Notes under the pieces: generated by a model
Told to the model about the DNA's origin: nothing
The model's database searches: none
What the model saw: only the letters and a program-made list of their open reading frames with translations
Source of the DNA: CAMDPA01 sp963825625
Lineage (GTDB): Bacteria > Pseudomonadota > Alphaproteobacteria > Rhizobiales > Hyphomicrobiaceae
Direction of reading: 5' to 3'
NCBI GenBank assembly: GCA_963825625.1
Contig: CAWGUF010000036.1
Coordinates: forward strand, 62,001-126,000
DNA length: 64,000 bases
Part shown: positions 1-8,897 of the stretch, in pieces
Numbering within the stretch: the stretch's first letter is position 1
How the letters are laid out: the number at the start of each line of letters is the position of its first letter
Translations under genes and position numbers: made by a program

Positions 1-386
1 GCGATCACGTGCTGCACGCTGGCGTGCATGGTGTAGTCGGCATCGGTCTTCGGGTTGTCCGTGTACCCCTGGCCGAGGCGGTCCAGCGATATCGTGTTGT
101 GGTAGCGGCTCAGCGGCCCGAAGTTGAGGTTCCAGGTCTCTGCCGAGCTGGCGCCGTTGTCGGCACCGACCTGCGCGCCGTGAATGAATACGATGCGCTC
201 CCCGCTGCCCTGGTCGAAATAGCGTGTTCGGATGCCGGCCACGTCGATCCACTGAGCCGGCCCCATATCGGTCGAGCCGGGAACGAACTTCTCCTGGAGC
301 GGACTGGAGACCGGCGCGCCGTTGGGCGCCGTGTCGGTCTTGCCGCTGCCGGCACCACCGGCTTTTTTCTTCGGCTTAGTAGCCAT
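1..386 (-). CDS. alpha/beta hydrolase, 3' end beyond left edge
   Basis: This is the N-terminal 128 residues of an alpha/beta-hydrolase-fold enzyme; the rest, with the nucleophile, lies outside the window. The first 25 or so residues are a Lys/Ala/Gly-rich, probably disordered extension (MATKPKKKAGGAG). The core then starts with a strand (WIDVAGIRTRYFDQGSGE) and the oxyanion segment FIHGAQ, followed by LDRLGQGYTDNPKTDADYT, nearly the same as in the next gene. The ATG at 386 overlaps the stop region of the upstream hydrolase by 11 bases, so the two are translationally coupled paralogues. By analogy to meta-cleavage product hydrolases it probably acts on a C-C or ester bond in an aromatic catabolite; the substrate is unknown. 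Confidence 0.8.
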   Translation of the reverse strand, partial: MATKPKKKAGGAGSGKTDTAPNGAPVSSPLQEKFVPGSTDMGPAQWIDVAGIRTRYFDQGSGERIVFIHGAQVGADNGASSAETWNLNFGPLSRYHNTISLDRLGQGYTDNPKTDADYTMHASVQHVI

Positions 387-1272
387 GGCACACTCCATCA
401 ATGAACTCGGTGACAACGCGATTGAACTCGTCCGCCCTCTCCCTGAAGGAATGGTGGCCGGCCTCGTTGACGACATGCAATTGCGTGCGGGCCTGCCGTT
501 TGGCGATCAGGTCATACAGCCTGAGGCCGAGATCGAACGGCGCCGTCGGGTCGTTGTAGCCCCAGATCAGGAGCGTAGGCCTGACCAGGCCTTCCAGTTC
601 GAGCCTGCGGAACAGCTCTTCGCGATCGCCTACCAATTCCGGCATGAACAGCGAGTGCTGCAGCCCTTCGTCCTTCATCTTGGCAATGGCTGCCTGTCCC
701 TTCGGGCTATCGACGATCTTCTGCTTGAGGTCGAGCCACTCGTCCGTGATGTGATCCGACTTGAACGAGTATCCCTCGTAGTAGTAGCGCGCTGCCGCCC
801 GGGTGCCCGACTTGTGAGGGTTCAGCGAGAAAACGAGTTCGTTGCGGCCCTGTCCGGGTGCGGCGGAATTGCTGTCGACGATGATGCAACTCGTCACCAG
901 ACGCGGATGCTCCAGGGTCGCGCGGCAGACGACATAGCCGCCCCGACTGTGTCCGACCAGATGATAGGGGCCGCGGCCGAGCACCTGCAGAAAGCGCGCG
1001 AAATGGTGACAGGACGCCGCCATAGTCCAGTCAGCGTCCGACTTCGGATTGTCGGTATAGCCTTGGGCCAGACGATCGACTGAGAACACCGTAAAGCGCT
1101 TGGCAAGTGCTGTGAAGTTGAGCGCCCAGTCCTCGGCGTTTGCGGCGCCGGAGGCATCGCCGGCCGCGCCGCCATGCACGAGCACGACAGGTGGTCCGCT
1201 GCCGGCCTCGAAATAGCGTGTTCGGATTCCGTCCACGTCAATGAACTTCTCGCCGTACTCCTGCAACGACAT
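376..1272 (-). CDS. alpha/beta hydrolase (meta-cleavage product hydrolase-like)
   Basis: This cytoplasmic 298-residue alpha/beta hydrolase has a complete catalytic triad: Ser109 in GHSRGG, Asp241 in YNDPTAP and His273 in EAGHHSF. The oxyanion segment is LVHGG near residue 33. Size and motifs fit the MhpC/BphD group, which cleaves C-C bonds after ring fission, but esterases share this fold. It lies directly downstream (48 bases) of the Rieske dioxygenase beta gene and upstream of a second hydrolase that it overlaps, so the order is alpha, beta, hydrolase, hydrolase. The ATG at 1272 has a good AGGAG site. Role in ring-cleavage product hydrolysis is inferred from context. Confidence 0.85.
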   Translation of the reverse strand: MSLQEYGEKFIDVDGIRTRYFEAGSGPPVVLVHGGAAGDASGAANAEDWALNFTALAKRFTVFSVDRLAQGYTDNPKSDADWTMAASCHHFARFLQVLGRGPYHLVGHSRGGYVVCRATLEHPRLVTSCIIVDSNSAAPGQGRNELVFSLNPHKSGTRAAARYYYEGYSFKSDHITDEWLDLKQKIVDSPKGQAAIAKMKDEGLQHSLFMPELVGDREELFRRLELEGLVRPTLLIWGYNDPTAPFDLGLRLYDLIAKRQARTQLHVVNEAGHHSFRERADEFNRVVTEFIDGVCHGY

Positions 1273-1320
1273 GACAGCTCCTTTCCCGGATGCAGCCAGG
1301 ACTGCGCCTGGCGGCTTTCA

Positions 1321-1818
1321 TCAGATTGCGTAGAAATCGAAGTAGCCGTCGATCACGGGATCGAGCAGCAGGACCTTCTTCTGCTCGATGCGCATTCCGC
1401 CTGACGTGCGGCGAATGACATAGTGATAGCAGCCGGCGCTGATCTGCTGTCCGCGGACGTCGTTGACCACACCACCTGCCAGTTGGCGAAGGCGCGGACC
1501 TCGTTGGTGCCGACCCCGTCACCATGGTCTGGATACGCAGTGGCGGGTGCGCGGCACCGGCGTCGAGGACAGAGCGATTTCCGGTCTGCAGCCGGAAGAC
1601 GCGGTCCTCCAGGCCGGTTCGCCCCTCGATATAGATCATGTTGAGCTCGGTGGCCGGGTCCTCCGTATAGCTGCCGTCCATACGGAAGGCCGGCGACCCA
1701 GAACACGCAGTCCTCCGTGTAGAGATCCAGCCAGTCCGTCCAGCGCTGCTCGTCGAGCAGGCGGGCGTCGGCGTAGATCAGCTTCCGTGACCGAGTGCGT
1801 GAGGACAAGATCGGACAT
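1321..1818 (-). pseudogene. Rieske dioxygenase beta subunit, multiply frameshifted
   Basis: Joined across frames, this locus encodes about 165 residues of the small (beta) subunit of an aromatic-ring hydroxylating dioxygenase (NTF2-like fold, structural). Conserved blocks occur in three frames: MSDLVLTHSVTE, then KLIYADARLLDEQRWTDWL, then MDGSYTEDPATELNMIY and DRVFRLQTGNRSVLD, then GVGTNEVRAFANWQVV, then the C-terminal GCYHYVIRRTSGGMRIEQ and PVIDGYFDFYAI. Indels are needed near 1780, 1692, 1520 and 1468. The start ATG (1818) has a GGGGAGGG site, and no stop interrupts the corrected reading. Because only indels spoil it, assembly error is as likely as decay. It follows the alpha subunit and precedes two hydrolases. 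Confidence 0.75.
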
Positions 1819-1843
1819 ACGCTCGGCCCTCCCCGCCCGATCA

Positions 1844-3145
1844 TCATGCGCTGCCATTGCCGATAGACGCCCCGCATCGCGGTCTCGTGATCCCAGCTGT
1901 CCGAGCTGCATGCGGGCTCGAGCCGAATCGAGCGGGCGGCCTCGTCCGCGCCCTCGACGACAAAGGCACTGCCCCGCCACATGTCGGTCCAGTTGGCGTG
2001 GTGGGCGCAGCTGGCCTGCGTGCGCCTTCTCGCAGATGGCGATGTCGTCCGGCGTCGCCATGCCGGCTGGCAGGAAGAAGTCCTCGAATTTTCGCAGACG
2101 CGCTGTCACGCATCTCGGCCGGCTCTCCCTTCGGCGCGATGCACCAGATCGTGGTCTCCATGCGGTCGACGCCGAGCGGCCGGTAGGTGCGCAGGTGGGT
2201 GGATGCGAGATCATTCAGAAGAAGGTTGGGAAAGATCGTGATATGGCGGCCGCGCCCCATGATCCAGGTCAGCTCCTCCCGGCTGAATCCCTGCTCGAGC
2301 TTTTCCTTCATGGCATGGATCGGGAAAGCGGCGGGATCCTTGCGCTCGTGCCAGAAGAAGGTATGGCCGTTGCCAAGATCGTAATTGGCGCTTTCGATCC
2401 GTCCCGTCAGTCTGCTGCCATCGGTCCTGAGCACGCCTTGAGAGTTGCTCTGGCTTTCCCGGAATGCGATCGTCTCGGCAAAATTGCGATGCACGACGGG
2501 GGCGTGGTAGGCGTCGGGCCCATTCTCGTGCATGAGCTTCCAATTGCACTTCGAGACGTAGGTGCAGAAGCCCGGGGTGATCTCGAGCTCCCAGGGCGCG
2601 GGCGCCACGTAATAGTCGATCATCTTCCGGGCTGGCCCGAGGTGCTCGGAAAGATCGGGCACGTCAGGGTTCAGGCTGCCGAATACGAGGCCGCGGTAGC
2701 TGTCCAGCCGCGCGATCTCCTTCAGGTTGAAGTTGGACAGTGGCAGGCTGTCGGGCCAGCCGGTCTTGCGATCCTTGGCGGAGACGCAGTCGCCTTTGGT
2801 ATTGAAGCAGAAGCCATGATAGGGGCAGTCGAACGTCGTTGCGTTGCCGACGCGCCGCGTTATCAGCAGCGCGCCGCGATGGCCGCAGGCGTTGAGGAAG
2901 CAAGACAGCCTGCCGTCCTCTCGCCGCACAACGAAGACCGGCTGACGGCCCATGTGGGTCGCGAAGAAGTCGCCCGGCTTCGGCACTTGCGTGTCGTGGC
3001 AGAGATAGAGCCATGTGCGCTCGAAGATGCGCTCGTATTCCGCCTCCATGACGTCGGGGTCATTGTAGATGCGGCGGTCGACACGAAAGACGCCTTCGTC
3101 GGGCCGATCGTCGACGTAGCTGGCAAAGTCGCGGGCGTGACGCAC
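1844..3145 (-). pseudogene. Rieske [2Fe-2S] dioxygenase alpha subunit, frameshifted C-terminus
   Basis: This is the catalytic alpha subunit of an aromatic-ring hydroxylating dioxygenase, which adds O2 to an aromatic substrate with electrons from a reductase not found here. The Rieske cluster ligands are Cys87-x-His89 and Cys107-x2-His110, separated by the usual 17 residues. The mononuclear-iron site begins in ENGPDAYHAPVVH with His214 and His219, and bridging Asp211. Residues 1 to about 345 are intact. The C-terminal part shifts frame near 2095 (to RKFEDFFLPAGMATPDD) and near 2010 (to NWTDMWRGSAFVVEGADE), so the third iron ligand lies in the damaged part. Start is GTG 3145 behind a GAGGAG-like site. 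The family includes benzoate, anthranilate and salicylate-type oxygenases; the substrate cannot be called. Confidence 0.8.
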
Positions 3146-3231
3146 GGCGGGGCTCCTCAGGGTGTGGTTTTGCGGTGGTGTGCGTGAACCGTCGTTTCAG
3201 AGTAGCCCTCTGCCGCCGGTTGGCAAGGGGC

Positions 3232-3255
3232 TGTCTGGGGGCGGTGTCTGGGGGC
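3232..3255. repeat. 13-bp-period direct repeat in divergent promoter region
   Basis: TGTCTGGGGGC occurs at 3232-3242 and again at 3245-3255, between the divergent dioxygenase and ornithine-cyclodeaminase genes. Two tandem sites in a 177-base divergent spacer could be regulator half-sites, but no regulator gene is adjacent, so the role is a guess. Confidence 0.4.
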
Positions 3256-3322
3256 AGGTGACATCCCATGAGGCTGTGTCATAGTGCAGGCACCCTTTCG
3301 GCCTGCAGAGGACCTGTGCCCC

Positions 3323-4396
3323 GTGACGATCCTGCTCTCAAATGACGATGTCGCCGCGCTTCTGAGCGTACCTGATTGCATCGAGGTGTTGGAGGGGGCC
3401 TATGCCGAATTGGCGCGGGGCCGCGGTATCAACCGCACGCGGTCCGATTCCATTGTTGCCCATGCGGGCAACGATGAGGCGGTCTACAGTCTCAAGAGCA
3501 TGGACGGGATCATTCCGAGCCTGGGTGTCGGCGCGGTGCGGATCAATTCCGACATCGTGACCTGGCCGATGGTGGGCAACAGCCAACGCCGGACCAAGGT
3601 GCCGGCCGCGGACGGGCGCTGGGTTGGACTGGTTCTGTTGTTCTCGACCGAGACGGGAGAGCCGCTCGCCATCATGCCGGATGGCGTCATGCAGCGCATC
3701 AGGGTGGCGGCGGCGAACGGGATCGGGGCGAAGTACATGGCCCGGGCCGATGCGAGCGACGTCGCGATCATCGGGTCCGGCTGGCAGGCGGGCACGCAGC
3801 TGATGGCGGCTTGTGCCGTGCGTAACGTCAAGCGCATCCGCTGCTGGTCGACGACCGCGGAAAACCGGGAGAGCTTCTCCGCCGAAATGTCGGATACGCT
3901 GGGGATTGCTGTGGAGCCGGTGACGTCGGCCGAGGCGGCGGTGACCGGGGCTGATATCGTCTTGTGCGCAACCTCATCGATCGATCCTGTCTATTTCGAG
4001 CAGTGGGTGCGGCCCGGGGTCCACCTTTCGTCGATCAAGAAAGCAGAGATCGACACCGCAGTATTGAAACGCTGCGACCGCATCGCGCTGCACGTGCATG
4101 AGGACAAGCCACTGCATTTCATCGAGGCGGGGGCGAAAGTTGCAGAGGCGGAAGGCGATAAGGGCTGGGCTGACAAGGGCGATGTCGACTTTGGAGCGTT
4201 GCCGACCGTGACCGATCTCGTCACTGGCGCCTACAAGGGACGTGAGAAGGAGGAGGAGATAACCGCTTTTCTGAACAACCTTGGTATGGGCTATCAGTTC
4301 GCGGCCGCCGGGGCTCTGGTCTATCGCAAAGCGAAGGAGCAGGGTGTTGGTCGCGATTTTCCAACCGAATGGTTTACACAGGACGTGCATCCGTAG
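3323..4396 (+). CDS. ornithine cyclodeaminase/mu-crystallin family protein
   Basis: This cytoplasmic NAD(P)-dependent protein of the ornithine cyclodeaminase/mu-crystallin family has about 357 residues, a normal length. The family includes ornithine cyclodeaminase, alanine dehydrogenase, ketimine reductases and opine-type enzymes. The Rossmann motif is VAIIGSGWQAGTQL, preceded by MQRIRVAAANGIGAKYMA, the usual entry to the dinucleotide domain. GTG 3323 is preferred because it gives the family-typical N-terminus (V)TILLSNDDV and has AGAGGA upstream; an in-frame ATG at 3284 would add 13 unconserved residues. It is followed 74 bases later by a TctC-type binding protein in the same direction. Substrate unknown; a reductase or deaminase acting on an imported acid is plausible. 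Confidence 0.88.
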   Translation: MTILLSNDDVAALLSVPDCIEVLEGAYAELARGRGINRTRSDSIVAHAGNDEAVYSLKSMDGIIPSLGVGAVRINSDIVTWPMVGNSQRRTKVPAADGRWVGLVLLFSTETGEPLAIMPDGVMQRIRVAAANGIGAKYMARADASDVAIIGSGWQAGTQLMAACAVRNVKRIRCWSTTAENRESFSAEMSDTLGIAVEPVTSAEAAVTGADIVLCATSSIDPVYFEQWVRPGVHLSSIKKAEIDTAVLKRCDRIALHVHEDKPLHFIEAGAKVAEAEGDKGWADKGDVDFGALPTVTDLVTGAYKGREKEEEITAFLNNLGMGYQFAAAGALVYRKAKEQGVGRDFPTEWFTQDVHP

Positions 4397-4470
4397 GACT
4401 TTGTGACTTCGCTTGCGGTCGGCCAATGAATTCGCCGGGTCGTGGGCGGGATGGAAAAAGGGAGGAAGAC

Positions 4471-5542
4471 ATGAAAAGACGAACTACTTCCGTTTGGGGG
4501 TGTGCGGCTTCCGCGGCCGTTCTGCTCGCTGGGCTGCAACCGGCACTGGCTGAGACCCCGGCAGAGTTCTACAAAGGCAAGGACATCCGGGTTCTGATCG
4601 GCTCCGGCGTGGGCGGGACCTATGGACTTTATGGGCTCCTCGCGGCGCGCCACATGCGCAAGCACATACCGGGCAACCCCAATATGGCGCTGCAGAGCAT
4701 GCCGGGCGGTGGCGGCATGAATGCCCTCAATTTCTCCTACAACGTGGCGCCGAAAGACGGGACGGTCATGCACCTCGTCCATGCAGAGGTGCTGTTCGAA
4801 ATCGCTGATCAACTCGAGCGCGAAATTCAATGCCGGGAAGTACCAATGGATCGGCCGGTTGTCGGATGCCGACTACATCGGGCTCGCCTCGCGCCGTTCC
4901 GGGGCAAAAACGCTCGAGGACGCGCGGAAGAAAGAGATCGTAATGGGCGCTACAGGCGCCCGGGCAGTCGGTGCGGTCGGGCCGCGGCTGTTCAACCGGG
5001 CCGCCGGAACGAAATTCCGGGTGATCGCCGGCTGGAAAGGTACGGCGGACATCATGATCGCGATGGAGCGCGGGGAGGTCGACGGGTTGGCGCTGAGCTG
5101 GGCCAACACGATGGCAATCCACAAGCCGGCGCTCGACAAGGGCGATCTGGTGCCGGTCTTCGCGATCGCCGAGGGCCGTCTGGCCGCCTTGCCCAAGGTG
5201 CCCACGATTACCGAGTTCGGCAAGGGCGAGGACGAGCGGACCTTCCTGTCGCTTTACACCTCGGTCGGCACGATGGGGCGTTCGCTGGCGTTCCCGCCCG
5301 GCGTGCCGAAGGATCGCGTCGAGGCCGTGCGCACCGCGTTCCAGAAAATGCTGAAGGACCCCGAGTTCCTGGAGGAGATCAAGACGCGCGGCATTCTGTT
5401 GTCGCCGAAGTCGGGTGATGAGCTGCGTGCCTACGTCGACAAGCACATGGCCTCGCCGCCAGCGCGGGTCGACGCCTGGCGGAAGATCTATGCTCAGATC
5501 CTGGCCGAGGGCGCCGCCTCTAAGGGCAAAGGCAAGAAATAA
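4471..5542 (+). pseudogene. TctC/Bug-family periplasmic binding protein, one frameshift
   Basis: This is a tripartite tricarboxylate transporter (TTT) substrate-binding receptor. It has a cleavable signal peptide (MKRRTTSVWG... ending PALA, about 27 residues), then ETPAEFYKGKDIRVLIGSG, the usual first strand. After the block around EVLFEIADQLE the reading frame moves by one base near 4815-4822, and continues as KFNAGKYQWIGRLSDADYI to the normal C-terminus at 5542. Removing one base restores a continuous protein of about 355 residues. The ATG at 4471 follows GGGAGGAAG. No TctA or TctB lies beside it, so if functional it would be an orphan receptor, a common situation for Bug proteins. A sequencing indel is quite possible. 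Confidence 0.8.
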
Positions 5543-5571
5543 ACCCGTCGGACAGGATGCCGGCGTGGTGC

Positions 5572-5599
5572 TCAGGGGGACGGTGTCACGTTCCCCTGA
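5572..5599. terminator. bidirectional terminator-like hairpin
   Basis: TCAGGGGGAC (5572-5581) pairs with GTTCCCCTGA (5590-5599) around an 8-base loop, with one mismatch-type pair. It lies between the convergent binding-protein gene and the minus-strand decarboxylase-like gene, whose TGA stop is inside the loop. There is no long T tract. Confidence 0.5.
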
Positions 5600-6560
5600 C
5601 GCTTTCATGGAACAGGTCGTCGACCGAAAAGTCGCCTTTGATGAGGCTCTGGTCGGCGGAATACTTGATGAACTGCTCCAGATTTTTTCTGTTGGCGGCC
5701 ACGCCGATCGGCCAGATGTCGTTTGTGCCGAACGCCGCGCGCTCGCGCTCGAAATAGCGTCGGCCCCATGCCAGCTGCGAATAATTAGGGTCGGTGTAAT
5801 AGTCGGTATAGATCCGCTTTGCATCCGCGAACGTTTCCATCACTTGCGCGGGCAGGTGCGGCTGCTTGTCGGCGAGCTCTTTCCACATGACGACGATGTG
5901 CATGATCGGCCACCAGCCGTACTTCTTGAAATAGCGCAGCTCTTCGGCGTCTGCGTCCTCGAACAGCCGGCGCACCGGCACCTCACCGTCCATGATCGAG
6001 TGCGGGGGATGCGGCTGGATCACGGCGTCGACCGTCCGGTCCCGCAGCATATGGCCGACATCCGCGCCCGGTGGCAGCTTGTCGATCTTGATGCCGGGCT
6101 TTGGATCGAAGGCGATCTTCTCCGGGTCCTCCAGCAGCCAGTGGATGTCCTCCCACGGCATGCCGTATTCGAATTTCAGATCGCCCTTGGCGAGCAGCGA
6201 CAGCGTCGTCTGGAACGAGCGGATCGCGACACGCTTTCCTGCCAGCTCTCTTGGGTGACGCATGTGGGAGTCGCCGCGCACGTAGATCAAGCCGCAACTG
6301 AACAGCCGGCGCGGAAAAACGGGAATTCCTACAAGCGGCACCTTACGGTCGATCGCCATCAAGAAGGTCGACATCGAGAACTCGGCGATGTCGTAGGCCT
6401 TGTTGTGGATCATGTTGCCGTGCCGATCGATGCCGTCACGAAGCCCGAAGGACTGGCCAACCTGCAGCACCTTCAGATTGACACCGGGCGGCGGCGTCAC
6501 GGTGCCGTCGAAAAACGGAAAATGGCGGTCATACCGTTCCAGCGCGATCGTGAGATCCAT
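5586..6560 (-). CDS. 4,5-dihydroxyphthalate decarboxylase-like protein
   Basis: This 324-residue cytoplasmic protein resembles the Pht5 family (4,5-dihydroxyphthalate decarboxylase), which shares the fold of type II periplasmic binding proteins. Recognisable blocks are DLTIALERYDRHFPFFDGTV at the N-terminus, NKAYDIAEFSMSTFLMA, ELAGKRVAIRSFQTTLSLL and WWPIMHIVVMW. There is no signal peptide, which argues for an enzyme rather than a transporter receptor. It is the last gene of a minus-strand operon, 26 bases after the salicylyl-CoA hydroxylase fusion. Phthalate-type decarboxylation fits an aromatic pathway, but many family members are annotated only by homology, so the substrate is uncertain. 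Confidence 0.82.
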   Translation of the reverse strand: MDLTIALERYDRHFPFFDGTVTPPPGVNLKVLQVGQSFGLRDGIDRHGNMIHNKAYDIAEFSMSTFLMAIDRKVPLVGIPVFPRRLFSCGLIYVRGDSHMRHPRELAGKRVAIRSFQTTLSLLAKGDLKFEYGMPWEDIHWLLEDPEKIAFDPKPGIKIDKLPPGADVGHMLRDRTVDAVIQPHPPHSIMDGEVPVRRLFEDADAEELRYFKKYGWWPIMHIVVMWKELADKQPHLPAQVMETFADAKRIYTDYYTDPNYSQLAWGRRYFERERAAFGTNDIWPIGVAANRKNLEQFIKYSADQSLIKGDFSVDDLFHESVRGT

Positions 6561-6586
6561 TTGAGCCTCTCGTTCTGTCTGCAGTG

Positions 6587-8815
6587 CTAGAAATCACGCA
6601 TCGCGATCGATGCCGCGCGCTCGTATTCGTCCGGCCACTGCAGCTCGTCATAGTCCTGCTGATAGGCCGCGTGCCGGGTGAGGTAGGGATCGAACAGATG
6701 GCCCCGAGCCAGAGCGCACATGTCGGCGCGCCCGGCGGCAATTATCGTGTTGATGTCGGCATGGCTGGAGATGTTGCCGACCGTCATCGTCTTGATCTTG
6801 AGCTCATTGCGGATCTGGTCGGAGAATGTCGTCTGATACAGCCGCCCCGCGGTCGGGCGTACTCCGGTTACCCCGCCGGTCGAGACCGAGAGGATATCGT
6901 TGCCGGCGGCCTTCAGTGTGCGTCCGATTTCGATTGCGTCATCCATAGAGGTGCCGCCCTCCACCCAGTCACTGGCGGAGATGCGAACGGAGATCGGTTT
7001 GTCGGCGGGCCAGTTGGCGCGTACCGCCTCGAAAACCTCCATCGGGAACCGCAACCGGTTCGTCAGCGAACCGCCGTACTGGTCGGTGCGCTTGTTGGCG
7101 ATCGGCGAGATGAAGGTGGAAAGCAGATAGCCGTGCGCGAAATGCAACTCGATGAGATCAAAGCCGGCTTCGTCGGCCATTCTCGCAGCGTGGCCATAGG
7201 CGTTGACCAATCGATCCATGTCCTCACGTGTCATCTCACGAGGCGCGGGATAGTCGGCGTTGAACGGCAGAGGAGAGGGTGCCAGCTGCTGCCAAAGCGG
7301 GCCGCGTTTGCCCGCCTTGTGTTCCGATGGTCTGGGCTCTGCACCTTTGCGGCCGGCATGGCCGAGCTGGACGCCGATTTTCGAGTTGGTCTTGGCGTGC
7401 ACGAAGTCGGTGACGCGCTTCCAGGCGCCGACGTGCTCGGGACGGTACATACCGGCGCAGCCTGGGCTGATACGGCCTTCCGGTGATACGTCGGTCATCT
7501 CGGTGATGACGAGACCGGTGCCGCCCATGGCGCGGCTGCCGTAGTGCACGAGATGGAAGTCACCAACCTCGCCGTCCTCTGCATTATACATGCACATCGG
7601 TGACATCACGACGCGGTTCGGAATCGTCAGCCCACGCAACGAGATTGGGGTGAACATCGGCGGCGGTGGCCGGTTGGATTTGGTGGTCACCGCGCCGGCC
7701 ACCAGGCTTTCGGTCGCCTCGGTCAGCTCGGGTGCCAGTGCGCGCATGTTCTCGTGTGTGAGGCGCATCGAGCGCGTGAGGCAGGAATAAGCAAACTGGG
7801 CAAGCGGCATGTCGATGTAACGCCCGGTGTGCTCGAACCAGGTCTGGCTCGCGGTTGAGGCGCGCTGCAGGCTGGCGCTGCGCGGACGGCGCGCTGCCTC
7901 GAACTTCGCCAGGGCATCGGCCGGTGGCGCCTTGCCATCGAGCAGGGTCGCAAGCGCTTCGGCATCCTCCAGGCCGGAGCGTACGCCCAGCCCGATGGAG
8001 TGGTGCGCATTGTATGCGCTCGCCCCCAACAACACCGCGTTGGCGCTAGTCCAGGTTCCATTCTGTACCTGCACGAACGGCCGCCAGCGCGAGCCTTTGG
8101 CGACCAGCTCCAGTGATCCCAGCTCCGCGGCGAACACTGCCTTACAGAATGCCGCGGCCTGTTCCGGCGTGGCCTGGTCTATCCCTGCTGCCGCAAGCGT
8201 ATCGGCGCGTGCCTCGACGATCATCGTGCTGCGGCCGGCAATCGCGGGATAGAGGAATGCGTGGATCACGCCTGCCGTGGTGCGGCGGAACAGGAAATGA
8301 GGCTCCCCGACGGCGTGGCTCGTCTCCAGCACCATGAACCGCGTCGCGCCGGGATTGAGGACGGTCCTGAAGGCGCTGGCAAGCGCCTGGCGCGCGGGGC
8401 TGGCAGCTCCGTCCGCGATGACGACAATGTCGCCCAATCCGGCGACGGTTGCGGCATCGATCGCGCCGGACTGGAAGCGGACGCCGGCTCTGGTGGCTTC
8501 TTCGCGCAGGATCTCAGCCAGCCGCTCGGCCTCTATGATCGTGTAGGCCTGTCCCGGCGAGCGTATCAGCTCGGCATCGCGGCGCACCGACACGCCGCGC
8601 GTATGAATCGCGGCTGCCATGATGCGAGACTTGATCGCCTCGTTCTCCAGATGGAGCTCGGGCTTGACCGGATTGGTCAGGATGTGCGGTGCGGCGCCCC
8701 GGCGTTTTGGCAGGCCGGTGTCATAGACCGTGATGTTTGCATCGGGATTGCGGCTCTTGAGGAGAACGGCGAGATAGAGACCAGCCGGGTCGGTCCCAAC
8801 GCAGGCGATTTTCAT
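6587..8815 (-). CDS. bifunctional salicylyl-CoA 5-hydroxylase / old-yellow-enzyme fusion
   Basis: This 742-residue flavoprotein joins two modules. Residues 1 to about 370 are a PHBH-type FAD monooxygenase (MKIACVGTDPAGLYLAVLL, later LGASAYNAHHSIGLGVRSGL, the second FAD motif). From about 385 to the end is an old-yellow-enzyme domain (MFTPISLRGLTIPNRVVMSP, active-site region MCMYNAEDG, HAGRKG and HFAHGYLLSTF). This is the architecture of 2-aminobenzoyl-CoA monooxygenase/reductase and of bifunctional salicylyl-CoA 5-hydroxylases, which hydroxylate CoA-activated aromatic acids; the OYE half reduces the ring in the aminobenzoyl case. ATG 8815 is chosen because it starts exactly at the FAD-binding strand; an upstream GTG-type extension of 54 residues is unconserved. 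It lies 82 bases downstream of iorB. No aryl-CoA ligase is seen nearby. Confidence 0.88.
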   Translation of the reverse strand: MKIACVGTDPAGLYLAVLLKSRNPDANITVYDTGLPKRRGAAPHILTNPVKPELHLENEAIKSRIMAAAIHTRGVSVRRDAELIRSPGQAYTIIEAERLAEILREEATRAGVRFQSGAIDAATVAGLGDIVVIADGAASPARQALASAFRTVLNPGATRFMVLETSHAVGEPHFLFRRTTAGVIHAFLYPAIAGRSTMIVEARADTLAAAGIDQATPEQAAAFCKAVFAAELGSLELVAKGSRWRPFVQVQNGTWTSANAVLLGASAYNAHHSIGLGVRSGLEDAEALATLLDGKAPPADALAKFEAARRPRSASLQRASTASQTWFEHTGRYIDMPLAQFAYSCLTRSMRLTHENMRALAPELTEATESLVAGAVTTKSNRPPPPMFTPISLRGLTIPNRVVMSPMCMYNAEDGEVGDFHLVHYGSRAMGGTGLVITEMTDVSPEGRISPGCAGMYRPEHVGAWKRVTDFVHAKTNSKIGVQLGHAGRKGAEPRPSEHKAGKRGPLWQQLAPSPLPFNADYPAPREMTREDMDRLVNAYGHAARMADEAGFDLIELHFAHGYLLSTFISPIANKRTDQYGGSLTNRLRFPMEVFEAVRANWPADKPISVRISASDWVEGGTSMDDAIEIGRTLKAAGNDILSVSTGGVTGVRPTAGRLYQTTFSDQIRNELKIKTMTVGNISSHADINTIIAAGRADMCALARGHLFDPYLTRHAAYQQDYDELQWPDEYERAASIAMRDF

Positions 8816-8897
8816 GTAATCCTCTTGGTATCCGCGAGTTGCGCGCAAGCACGCTCTGACAGTACCACGCTGCCGGTGTCTCTCAAGCGGTCTAGCT

